Shown piece after piece: positions 15,695 to 23,236 of a DNA stretch of 64,000 bases. The notes below the pieces were generated by a model. That model saw only the letters and a program-made list of their open reading frames with translations. It had not been told where the DNA came from and did no database searches. The stretch spans positions 682,001 to 746,000 of the forward strand of contig NZ_JAUHHC010000002.1 of assembly GCF_030410485.1 (NCBI RefSeq). The letters run 5' to 3'. Both the position numbers and the translations under genes were made by a program. Position 1 is the stretch's first letter. The number at the start of each line of letters is the position of its first letter. Origin of the DNA: Roseateles violae (GTDB taxonomy: Bacteria; Pseudomonadota; Gammaproteobacteria; Burkholderiales; Burkholderiaceae_C).

Positions 15695-17110
15695 GTGAAA
15701 ATCCATCCATTCAGAATCAGCGCGGCCGCCCCGGTCGCCGCGGTCACCTTCCTGCTCGCCGGCTGCGCGAGCTTCTCGCCGGACGGCGGCTTCGAGGCGG
15801 TCGAGCGGCTCAGCCGCGAGCGCATCGGCCACACGCCCACTTACCAGCGCACGGCCGAGCAAGGTGTGGCCGCCGGCACGCGCGTGGCCGAGCTGCTGGC
15901 CCGCCCGCTGAGCGCCGACGGCGCGGTGGAGATCGCGCTGCTGAACCAGCGCGAGCTGCAGGCCGCCTATGCGGAGCTGGGCATTGCCGAGGCCGATCTG
16001 GTGCGCGCCGCGCGGCCGGCCAATCCGACCCTCAGCTTCGGCCGGCTCACCGGATCCGGCGGCGTCGAGATCGAGCGCGCACTGCTGTTCGACGTGCTGG
16101 GCCTGTTCACCCTGCCGCTGGCCACCGAGCTGGGCCAGCAGCGCCTGCAGCAGGCGCAGCTGCAGGCCGCCTACGAGACGGTCGGCGTCGCCACCGAGGC
16201 GCGCAAGGCCTTTTTCGAGGCGCTGGCCGCGCAGCAGCTGCTCGGCTACTACGGCCAGGTCCAGCAGGCCGCCGGGGCCTCCAGCGAGCTGGCTCGGCGC
16301 ATGCAGGCGGCCGGCAATTTCAATGCGCTGGCCCAGCTGCGCGAGCAGGCCTTCCACGCCGACGCGACGCTGAACCTGGCCCGCGCACAGCAGCGCGCGC
16401 TGGCCGCGCGCGAGCGGCTGGTGCGGGCGCTGGGCCTGAGCGAGGTGCAGCTCGGCTTCACGCTGCCCGAGCGCCTGCCCGAGCTGCCGGCGGCGCCGGC
16501 CGCACCGCAGGCGACCGAGCAGGCGGCGCTGGACCGGCGCCTGGACCTGCTGATGGCGCGGCGCTCGACCGAGGCGACCGCGCAGGCGCTGGGCCTGACA
16601 AAGGCGACCCGCTTCATCAACGTGCTGCAGCTGGGCTACCAGAACAAGAGCGAGAGCGGGGCCGCCCGCAGCAATGGCTACCAGGTCGAACTCGAGCTGC
16701 CGCTGTTCGATTTCGGCAGCGCGCGGCTGGCGCGCGCCGAGGCGGTCTACATGCAGTCGCTGCACCGCACCGCCGCCGTCGCGGCGCGGGCCGGCTCGGA
16801 GACGCGCGAGGCCCATGCGGCCTACCGCAGCGCCTATGAGCTGGCGCGGCAGTACCGCGACGAGATCGTGCCGCTGCGCAAGCGCATCTCGGAGGAAAAC
16901 CTGCTGCGCTACAACGGCATGCTGGCCAGCGTCTTCGATCTGCTGGCCGATGCGCGCGAGCAGATCGCCGGCGTCGTCGGGGCCGTGGAGGCGCAACGTG
17001 ACTTCTGGATCGCCGAGACCGAGTTGCAGGCGACCCTGGCCGGCCGCGCAGCGTCGGGCGCCGGCCCGGCCCCGGCGGCGATCGCCACCGGCCCCGCGGC
17101 CGCGCATTGA
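15695..17110 (+). CDS. TolC-family outer-membrane efflux lipoprotein
   Basis: About 471 residues. The GTG at 15695 gives a clean lipoprotein signal (ISAAAPVAAVTFLLAGC), with the lipid-carrying Cys near residue 24; an ATG at 15650 would add 15 residues. The body has the two long helical hairpin repeats of TolC-type channels (AALLNQREL-like segment ALLNQRELQAAYAELGIAEA, and LELPLFDFGSARLARAEA in the second half). It is an outer-membrane channel, probably a trimer. No RND pump or membrane-fusion gene is next to it, which is unusual. It is followed 13 bases later by the multicopper oxidase gene, suggesting a role in copper tolerance. Confidence 0.8.
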   Translation: MKIHPFRISAAAPVAAVTFLLAGCASFSPDGGFEAVERLSRERIGHTPTYQRTAEQGVAAGTRVAELLARPLSADGAVEIALLNQRELQAAYAELGIAEADLVRAARPANPTLSFGRLTGSGGVEIERALLFDVLGLFTLPLATELGQQRLQQAQLQAAYETVGVATEARKAFFEALAAQQLLGYYGQVQQAAGASSELARRMQAAGNFNALAQLREQAFHADATLNLARAQQRALAARERLVRALGLSEVQLGFTLPERLPELPAAPAAPQATEQAALDRRLDLLMARRSTEATAQALGLTKATRFINVLQLGYQNKSESGAARSNGYQVELELPLFDFGSARLARAEAVYMQSLHRTAAVAARAGSETREAHAAYRSAYELARQYRDEIVPLRKRISEENLLRYNGMLASVFDLLADAREQIAGVVGAVEAQRDFWIAETELQATLAGRAASGAGPAPAAIATGPAAAH

Positions 17111-17123
17111 GGATGCAGGAAAC

Positions 17124-18506
17124 ATGACGACAAGCAATCGCAGAAGCTTTTTCAAGACCGCCGGCGCCAGCCTGATCGGCGCCGCGGCCGTCGGCCGGGC
17201 CGGCGCCGCGCTGCTGCCCGAGGCGCCGCTGCGCAGCTCGGCCGAGACCCTGCCGCCGCCGGCGCCACCGGACGGCCGCCCCTTCCAGCCGCTGGTGACC
17301 TTGAACGGCTGGTCCTTGCCCTGGCGCACCAAGAACGGGGTGAAGGAATTCCATTTGGTCGCCGAGCCGGTGTTGCGCGAGATCGCGCCGGGCATGCAGG
17401 CGCGGCTGTGGGGCTATAACGGCAGCAGCCCGGGGCCGACGATCGAGGCGGTGGAGGGCGACCGCATTCGCATCTTCGTCAGCAACAAGCTGCCCGAGGT
17501 CACCAGCGTGCACTGGCACGGCCTGCGCGTGCCCTCGGGCATGGACGGCGTCACCGGCCTGACCCAGCCGCCGATCGGCGTCGGCAAGACCTTTGTGTAC
17601 GAGTTCCAGCTGCAGCGGCCCGGCACCTTCATGTACCACCCGCATGCGGACGAGATGGTGCAGATGGCGATGGGCATGATGGGCCTGTTCATCGTGCATC
17701 CGAAGGACCGCCGGCAGTTCAAGGTCGACCGCGACTACGGCTTCATCCTGAATGCCTACGACATCGAGCCCGGCAGCGCGACGCCGCGCGTCAACACCAT
17801 GCTGGACTTCAACCTCTGGACCTGGAACAGCCGCGCCTTCCCCGGCATCGCGCCGCTGGTCGCGCGCAGCGGCGAGCGGGTGCGCATCCGGATCGGCAAT
17901 CTGACCATGACCAACCACCCGATCCATATGCACGGCCCGCATTTCGAGGTGACGGGCACCGATGGCGGCTGGGTGCCCAAGAGCGCGCGCTGGCCCGAGG
18001 TGACGAGCGATATCGGCGTCGGCCAGATGCGCGCGATCGAGTTCGACGCGCTGGCCGGCGACTGGGCCATCCACTGTCACAAATCGCACCACACGATGAA
18101 CGCGATGGGCCATGGCCTGCCGACGATGATAGGCGTCGAGCAGCGCGACCTGGCGCGCAAGATCGCCGATCTGGTGCCGGACTACATGGCCATGGGCGAG
18201 CGCGGCATGCACGAGATGACCGAGATGGAAATGCCGCTGCCGGCCAACACCTTGCCGATGATGACCGGCCAGGGGCCCTTCGGCGCGATCGGCATGGGCG
18301 GCATGTTCAGCGTCGTCAAGGTGCGCGACGACATCCGCCCCGGCGACTATGCCGACCCGGGCTGGTACGCCCATCCGGCCGGCACGCTGGCCTCCGAATA
18401 CACGGCCGATCTGCCCGAGCCGCCGCGCGCCGCCGCTGCTGCGGTCCAGGGCCCCGCGCTGCAGGTGCGCAAGCCGGGCGGCCACAAGGACCACTCCGGC
18501 CACTGA
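17124..18506 (+). CDS. Multicopper oxidase (CopA/CueO type)
   Basis: 460 residues. A twin-arginine signal (NRRSFFKTAGASLIGAAAVG) means it is exported folded. All four copper motifs are present: HWHG, HPHADE, HPIHMHGPHFEV and HCHKSHHTMNAM, in which the type 1 site Cys is followed by His at +5 and Met at +10. Met-rich stretches (MVQMAMGMMG; MHEMTEMEMP) fit cuprous copper oxidation in the periplasm. AGGAAA at 17117 fits the ATG at 17124. It lies between the TolC-type gene and the CusF-like gene in a copper-tolerance operon. The role as a cuprous oxidase is inferred from family and context. Confidence 0.88.
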   Translation: MTTSNRRSFFKTAGASLIGAAAVGRAGAALLPEAPLRSSAETLPPPAPPDGRPFQPLVTLNGWSLPWRTKNGVKEFHLVAEPVLREIAPGMQARLWGYNGSSPGPTIEAVEGDRIRIFVSNKLPEVTSVHWHGLRVPSGMDGVTGLTQPPIGVGKTFVYEFQLQRPGTFMYHPHADEMVQMAMGMMGLFIVHPKDRRQFKVDRDYGFILNAYDIEPGSATPRVNTMLDFNLWTWNSRAFPGIAPLVARSGERVRIRIGNLTMTNHPIHMHGPHFEVTGTDGGWVPKSARWPEVTSDIGVGQMRAIEFDALAGDWAIHCHKSHHTMNAMGHGLPTMIGVEQRDLARKIADLVPDYMAMGERGMHEMTEMEMPLPANTLPMMTGQGPFGAIGMGGMFSVVKVRDDIRPGDYADPGWYAHPAGTLASEYTADLPEPPRAAAAAVQGPALQVRKPGGHKDHSGH

Positions 18507-18520
18507 AGGAATTGACCATC

Positions 18521-18847
18521 ATGATGACAAGAACTTGTATCGCCGGCCTGCTCGCACTGACGCTGCTCGGCACGGCGGCCGCCCAGTCCCCGCGTGCGAG
18601 CGCTGCCTCTCAGTCCGCCACGCGGCCGATGGCCGAGGGCGAGGTCCGCAAGATCGACCGCGCGCAGGGCAAGCTGACCCTGCGCCACGGCCGCATCGAG
18701 AACCTCGATATGGACGGCATGACCATGGTGTTCCGGCTTGCCGAGCCGAAGCTGCTGGACGGCTTGAAGGAGGGCGACCGGGTCCGCTTCGCCGCCGAGC
18801 GCATAGCCGGCGCGGTCACGGTGACGGCGATCGAAGCGGCTCCCTGA
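18521..18847 (+). CDS. CusF-like periplasmic copper-binding protein
   Basis: 108 residues with a signal peptide ending near TAAAQ. The small beta-barrel domain has the CusF pattern: GEVRKIDRAQGKLTLRHG, then DMDGMTMVFRL with the two Met ligands and a nearby His. The Trp that caps copper in E. coli CusF is not seen at its usual place. GAAGGA lies 10 bases before the ATG at 18521; a TTG at 18512 is too close to it. It is the last gene of the copper set and would carry copper to the oxidase or the efflux channel. Confidence 0.8.
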   Translation: MMTRTCIAGLLALTLLGTAAAQSPRASAASQSATRPMAEGEVRKIDRAQGKLTLRHGRIENLDMDGMTMVFRLAEPKLLDGLKEGDRVRFAAERIAGAVTVTAIEAAP

Positions 18848-18853
18848 GGGCTT

Positions 18854-19330
18854 TTAGATGGCCGCCTCCAGCAACTGCGCCTGGATCAGCAGCATGCGCC
18901 GCCGCTCCTCGGGCAGGGCCGGGTCCAGGCTTGCGGTCAGGGCGGCCGACCAATGCTGCGCGCCGGCGATGCCGTCGAAGACCGGGATGCCGGCCTCGCG
19001 GCGGATCAGCTGCAGCAGCGCCTCGGACATGCCCTGGCATTCGATCGCGTCGTAGAGCCGGCCCAGCAGGCGGGCGGTCTCGGCGACCGCCGGCGCCGGG
19101 CTGCTCTCGGACAGCGCGGCGCGCACATGGGCGACCTTGGCGCCCAGCCCGGCGGCGGCGGCGCTGAACAGCCGCGCCTCGCGCGAATCGGCGGCGGCGC
19201 TGACCAGGCCGATGTTCTTGCCCTTCAACGCGCCGGCCAGCGCCGGCTGCCGTGCGGCCAGCGCCTCGGCGCGGGCCAGCAGGGCGGCCGGGGCGAGCGG
19301 GCGTCCGAAGGGCTGGAGGGCAATGTCCAT
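18854..19330 (-). CDS. Stand-alone carbamoyltransferase-like N-terminal domain protein
   Basis: 158 residues. Residues 35-122 resemble the carbamoyl-phosphate domain of ornithine/aspartate carbamoyltransferases: KGKNIGLVSAAADSREARLF at the place of the phosphate loop, then ETARLLGRLYDAIECQG and EAGIPVFDGIAG. Key residues have changed: the S-T-R-T-R loop reads D-S-R-E-A, the HPCQ motif is QHWS, and the whole amino-acid-binding half is absent. It is therefore unlikely to be an active transferase and may bind a ligand or a partner. An FNR-type box and a -10 are placed as in FNR-activated promoters. It converges on the CusF gene, six bases away, and is divergent from the FNR-like gene. Confidence 0.6.
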   Translation of the reverse strand: MDIALQPFGRPLAPAALLARAEALAARQPALAGALKGKNIGLVSAAADSREARLFSAAAAGLGAKVAHVRAALSESSPAPAVAETARLLGRLYDAIECQGMSEALLQLIRREAGIPVFDGIAGAQHWSAALTASLDPALPEERRRMLLIQAQLLEAAI

Positions 19331-19354
19331 CAGGGTCGAAAAATCCTTGGCGCG

Positions 19355-19395
19355 AGCTTAGCGAGCGCCCGGGTCCGGGACTTGATCGGCGTCAA
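19355..19395 (-). promoter_or_regulatory. FNR-type box and -10 of the carbamoyltransferase-like gene
   Basis: TTGATCGGCGTCAA at 19382-19395 matches the FNR consensus TTGAT-N4-ATCAA with one mismatch. On the minus strand it is followed after 21 bases by TAAGCT (19355-19360), which is nearly the spacing of a class II FNR-activated promoter. The box also lies 131 bases upstream of the FNR-like gene, so it may serve both directions. Confidence 0.6.
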
Positions 19396-19525
19396 GGCGG
19401 CGCCTGCCACTTCGGTGTTACCGAGGGTTCACCCGCTGTTACGCAACGTCGCCGAGCATTGCATCGTCGCTTGCAGCCGGCGCCGACGATGGCTTCCAAC
19501 ACGAGACAGCCCGGAGGAAGCCACC

Positions 19526-20305
19526 ATGTATGCCAGCACCATCGCCCCCACGCCCGCGCCACGCAGCGGCTGGATCGAAGCGCCTGCCATCGCACAGGCG
19601 CCGGATGCGCCGCAGCAGTTCAGCCGCCGCATCGCCGCCACCCTGAAGCTGCTGGCCGAGAAGCTGGCCGTGCAGCGGCGCGTCGTCCACACCGGCGACC
19701 GCATCTACCAGGCGGGCCGCGAGTTCGGCTGCCTCTACATCGTCAACTCGGGCATCTACAAGATCGTCAGCCTGATGCCGGACGGCCGCGAGCAGGTCGT
19801 CGCGCTGAAGTTCCGCGGCGACTGGCTCGGCCTGGACGGCATCGCCGCCGGCCGCTACGGCAGCGACGCGATCGCGATGGACACCGGCGAGGTCTGGGCG
19901 ATTCCCTACGAGGCCTTGCTGGAGGCCTGCCTGAAGGAGCGCCAGCTCCTGAACGCGCTGCACGAGGCGATGAGCCGCGACATCGCCGGCGAGCGCGATT
20001 CGCTGCTCTCGGTCTGCACGCTGCCGGCCGATGCGCGGGTCGCCGACTTCCTGCGCTACTGGGCCGAATCGCTGGCCAAGCGCGGCATGCGCACCGACCA
20101 GATCACCCTGCGCATGACCCGCGCCGAGATCGGCAACTACCTGGGCCTGACCCTGGAATCGGTCAGCCGTGCGCTGTCCAAGCTGGCGCGCGCCCGGGTG
20201 ATCGGCTTTGCGGCCAAGTGCCGGCGCGAGGTCGAGATTCCCGATGTCGAGGCCTTGAGCGCCTTCGTGCAGCGCTCGCTGCTGCCGCAGGCCAGCCTGC
20301 AGTAA
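19526..20305 (+). CDS. Crp/Fnr family regulator, FNR-like but without cluster cysteines
   Basis: 259 residues. The alignment with FNR is good across the sensor barrel, dimer helix and DNA-binding domain. The recognition helix in GNYLGLTLESVSRALSKL keeps the Glu, Ser and Arg (211, 214, 215) that read TTGAT. The only Cys are at 69, 135, 164 and 232, so the N-terminal Cys group is missing and Trp124 replaces the central one. It should therefore bind FNR boxes without a 4Fe-4S oxygen sensor. GGAGGAAG precedes the ATG at 19526. The neighbours (hemN, a two-component pair) suggest control of low-oxygen genes. The signal it senses is unknown. Confidence 0.82.
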   Translation: MYASTIAPTPAPRSGWIEAPAIAQAPDAPQQFSRRIAATLKLLAEKLAVQRRVVHTGDRIYQAGREFGCLYIVNSGIYKIVSLMPDGREQVVALKFRGDWLGLDGIAAGRYGSDAIAMDTGEVWAIPYEALLEACLKERQLLNALHEAMSRDIAGERDSLLSVCTLPADARVADFLRYWAESLAKRGMRTDQITLRMTRAEIGNYLGLTLESVSRALSKLARARVIGFAAKCRREVEIPDVEALSAFVQRSLLPQASLQ

Positions 20306-20320
20306 GGGCTGCGCCCAAGG

Positions 20321-22399
20321 CTACTGCGGGCGCAGCGCCAGCGCCCGCGCGATCGCGCCACGCAGCTCGTCGCGGCCATAGGGCTTGGGCAGCAGTTCCC
20401 AGGACGGCGGCGCCGCGCGGTCGGCATCGAGCAGATCGGCCGAGAAGCCCGACATCAGGAGCACGGCAATGGCCGGCAGGCGCTGCTGGACGATGGCCGC
20501 GAACTCGGTGCCGCGCATGCCGGCGCCCAGCGAGATATCGCTGAGCAGCAGGTCGAAGCGTGCCTCCGGCCCCAGCGCCGGCAGCGCCTCCTCGGCACTG
20601 CGAAAGGCGGTGGTGCGGCATTGCAGCGCATCCAGATAGGCGCACACGACCGCGCGCACCTCGGCATCGTCTTCGACCAGCAGCACCGACAGGCCGGCCG
20701 GGATCGCCGCCGCGGCCGCCGCCTCCTCGCGCGGCGTCGCCGCCACGCCAGCCCCGCGGGCGCTGGGGATGTACAGCGTCACCGTCGTGCCCTGGCCCGG
20801 CGCGCTGCTCAGCGCGACGCTGCCCTTGGACTGGCGCGCGAAGCCGTAGACGGTGCTCAAGCCCAGGCCGGTGCCGCGGCCGCTGTCCTTGGTGGTGAAG
20901 AAGGGCTCGAAGGCGCGTTCCTTGACCGCGTCGGACATGCCGGTGCCGCTGTCCGCGACGCTGATCGCCACGAAGGGGACCTCGGCCGCCGCGTCCTGGT
21001 CCAGTTCGCCGCGCAGCGCCTCGGGTAATGCGGGCAGGACCTCGGCGCTGAAGCGCAGGCGGCCGCCCTCGGGCATCGCATCGCGTGCATTGATGGCGAT
21101 GTTGAGCAGCGCCGATTCGAGCTGGCCGGCATCGGCGCGCAGCGCGAAACGGCCCTCGGCGTGGACTTCGATCGCGATGCGCTGGTCCAGCGTGCGGCGC
21201 AGCAGATCGGCCAGCGATTCCAGCAGCGCGCCGGCATCGACCTCGGAGGGGTTCAGCACCTGCCGACGCGAGAAGGCCAGCAGCTTGCCGGTCAGCTCGG
21301 CGCCGCGCCGCGCCGCGCGCAGCGCCGCCGCCAGCAGGGCCTGCGATTGCGGGTCGGCATGGCCGGGGGTTTCCTCCAGCACCTGCAGATTGCCCTGGAT
21401 CACGGTCAGCAGATTGTTGAAGTCGTGCGCGATGCCGCCGGTCAGCTGGCCGACGCTCTCCAGGCGCTGCGAATGGTTCAGCGCCTCCTCGGACTGGGCG
21501 CGCTGCAGGCTGGAGGCGAGCAGGTTGGACAGCGATTGCAGAAAGCGCGTCTCGTCCTCGCCGAAGCGCCCCGGCGTCGTCGCAAAGGCCCAGATCGCGC
21601 CGATCGGCCGGCCGCGGTCGAACACCGGCACGCCCAGGCCGCTGCGCAGGCCGGCGGCCCGGTAGGCGGCCGGGATGTCGAAGCGCTGCGCCTCGTCCAG
21701 GTCGGCGACGACGATAGGATGCCCTTCGGCCAGCACCTGGCCGGCAAAGGCAGCGGCCCGATCGGCGCTGGCCACGCCGTCGATGCCGGGCAGATCGCCG
21801 GCGCTGGCGGCCGGGCGCAGCTGCTGGCGGCCGTCCCGCAGCAGCCAGACGCTGGCCGCCGCCGCCTCGAGCGCCTCGACGGCGATGGCCGGCGCGCGCT
21901 GCAGCAGCACCTGCGGGTCGCGCGAGTCCACCGCGTCGCGGCCCACCAAGGCCAACAGCTCCGCATAGCGGGCGCGGCGCAAGGCCTGGCGCACGCGCGG
22001 ATAGGCGCCGATATCGCGGATCGCCGCGACCACCAGCGGCAGGCCATGGCCTTGCAGCGGGCTCAGCGCGATCTCGACCATCACCTCGCTGCCGTCCTTG
22101 CGCCGCGCCACCAGATCGCTCTGCGTGCCCATGGGCCGCGCGCGCGGCGCCGCGTCATAGCTCTTGCGGTAGGCCGCATGGCGCGAGCGGATCGCGTCGG
22201 GCAGCAGCTGGTCGACGCTCATGCCGACCAGCTCCAGGCCGGTGTAGCCGAGCAGGGCCTCGGCCGCCTGGTTGGCCAGCACGATGGCACCGGCCGCGTC
22301 GACGACCAGCAGCGCGTCCGGATAAGCGGCGTGCAGCGAGCGGAAGATCGCCTGTTCGTCCAGGCCGGCCGTCGCCGGCGATGGGGTGGGGGCCGGCAT
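20321..22399 (-). CDS. Hybrid sensor histidine kinase (PAS-GAF-HisKA-HATPase-REC)
   Basis: 692 residues, no membrane segment, so cytoplasmic. In order: a PAS domain at about 15-130 (DALLVVDAAGAIVLANQAAEALLGY), a GAF domain at about 150-310, a HisKA helix with QLTGGIAHDFNNLLTVIQGN (phospho-His), an ATPase domain with NIAINARDAMPEGG, DSGTGM and GRGTGLGLSTVYG, and a C-terminal receiver with phospho-Asp in LLLSDISLG. The kinase type (HDFNNLL) is the soluble class that usually has a receiver. It ends a two-gene unit six bases after the OmpR-type regulator gene. The signal is not known. Confidence 0.88.
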   Translation of the reverse strand: MPAPTPSPATAGLDEQAIFRSLHAAYPDALLVVDAAGAIVLANQAAEALLGYTGLELVGMSVDQLLPDAIRSRHAAYRKSYDAAPRARPMGTQSDLVARRKDGSEVMVEIALSPLQGHGLPLVVAAIRDIGAYPRVRQALRRARYAELLALVGRDAVDSRDPQVLLQRAPAIAVEALEAAAASVWLLRDGRQQLRPAASAGDLPGIDGVASADRAAAFAGQVLAEGHPIVVADLDEAQRFDIPAAYRAAGLRSGLGVPVFDRGRPIGAIWAFATTPGRFGEDETRFLQSLSNLLASSLQRAQSEEALNHSQRLESVGQLTGGIAHDFNNLLTVIQGNLQVLEETPGHADPQSQALLAAALRAARRGAELTGKLLAFSRRQVLNPSEVDAGALLESLADLLRRTLDQRIAIEVHAEGRFALRADAGQLESALLNIAINARDAMPEGGRLRFSAEVLPALPEALRGELDQDAAAEVPFVAISVADSGTGMSDAVKERAFEPFFTTKDSGRGTGLGLSTVYGFARQSKGSVALSSAPGQGTTVTLYIPSARGAGVAATPREEAAAAAAIPAGLSVLLVEDDAEVRAVVCAYLDALQCRTTAFRSAEEALPALGPEARFDLLLSDISLGAGMRGTEFAAIVQQRLPAIAVLLMSGFSADLLDADRAAPPSWELLPKPYGRDELRGAIARALALRPQ

Positions 22400-22405
22400 G
22401 CCGCT

Positions 22406-23170
22406 TCAGCCGGTGCTGACCGGCGGCACGAAGATATAGCCGGCGCCGCGCACCGACTTGATCAGCTGCGGCTGCTCGGCGTCGATCTCGATCTTCTTGC
22501 GCAGGCGGCCGACCTGCACATCGATCGTGCGGTCGTAGGGCCCGGCCTCGCGGCCGCGCGTCTGCTCCAGCAGGAAGTCGCGCGACAGCACCCGGCCCGC
22601 GTGGCGCGCGAAGGTCAGCAACAGCTCGAACTCGCCGGTGGTCAGCGCCACCTCGCCCTGCGCGCCGAGCAGGCGGCGCGCCTGCGTGTCCAGCTGCCAT
22701 TGCTCGAAGCGCAGGCGCGCGCTGGGTGCCTCGGCGCGCGGCGTCGGCGCTGCCTCCGGCTTGGCCGCGGCGCGGCGCAGCACCGCCTTGCAGCGCGCCA
22801 GCAATTCGCGCAGATCGAAGGGCTTGGTCACGTAGTCGTCCGCGCCGACCTCCAGGCCGACCACCTTGTCGATCGCGTCGCCGCGGCCGGTGACGATGAC
22901 CAGGCCGCAGTTCCAATGCTCGCGCAGCTGCCGCGCCAGGCCGAAGCCGTCCTCGCCCGGCAGGCCCAGATCGAGCAGCACCAGCGCCGGCGTGTCGCGC
23001 GCCATCAGCTCCAGCAGCGCCGCGCCGCTGTGCAGCTGCGTCGTGCGGTAGCCATGGCCCTGCAGATAGTGGGCGAGCAGGGCGGTGATGTCGACCTCGT
23101 CGTCGAGGATGGCGATATGGGCAAGCGAACTCACGGCGGGCGCGGCGGGCGGTTGATGCGTCATCCGCAT
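22406..23170 (-). CDS. OmpR-family response regulator
   Basis: 254 residues. The receiver domain (18-130) has IAILDDEVDI, phospho-Asp in LVLLDLGLPGEDG, VTGRGD and the Lys in DYVTKPFDLREL. A Pro/Ala-rich linker leads to the winged-helix DNA-binding domain (about 155-250, with YDRTIDVQVGRLRKKIE and SVRGAGYIF). Two starts, 23170 and 23164, are possible; neither has a clear ribosome site. It is directly followed by the hybrid kinase gene, its likely partner. Confidence 0.88.
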   Translation of the reverse strand: MRMTHQPPAAPAVSSLAHIAILDDEVDITALLAHYLQGHGYRTTQLHSGAALLELMARDTPALVLLDLGLPGEDGFGLARQLREHWNCGLVIVTGRGDAIDKVVGLEVGADDYVTKPFDLRELLARCKAVLRRAAAKPEAAPTPRAEAPSARLRFEQWQLDTQARRLLGAQGEVALTTGEFELLLTFARHAGRVLSRDFLLEQTRGREAGPYDRTIDVQVGRLRKKIEIDAEQPQLIKSVRGAGYIFVPPVSTG

Positions 23171-23236
23171 TCTGACATCGGACAGGCCTATGCCGGGGCA
23201 GGATCAGCGCGGCAGGCCCCGGTGGTCAGGCCCGGT

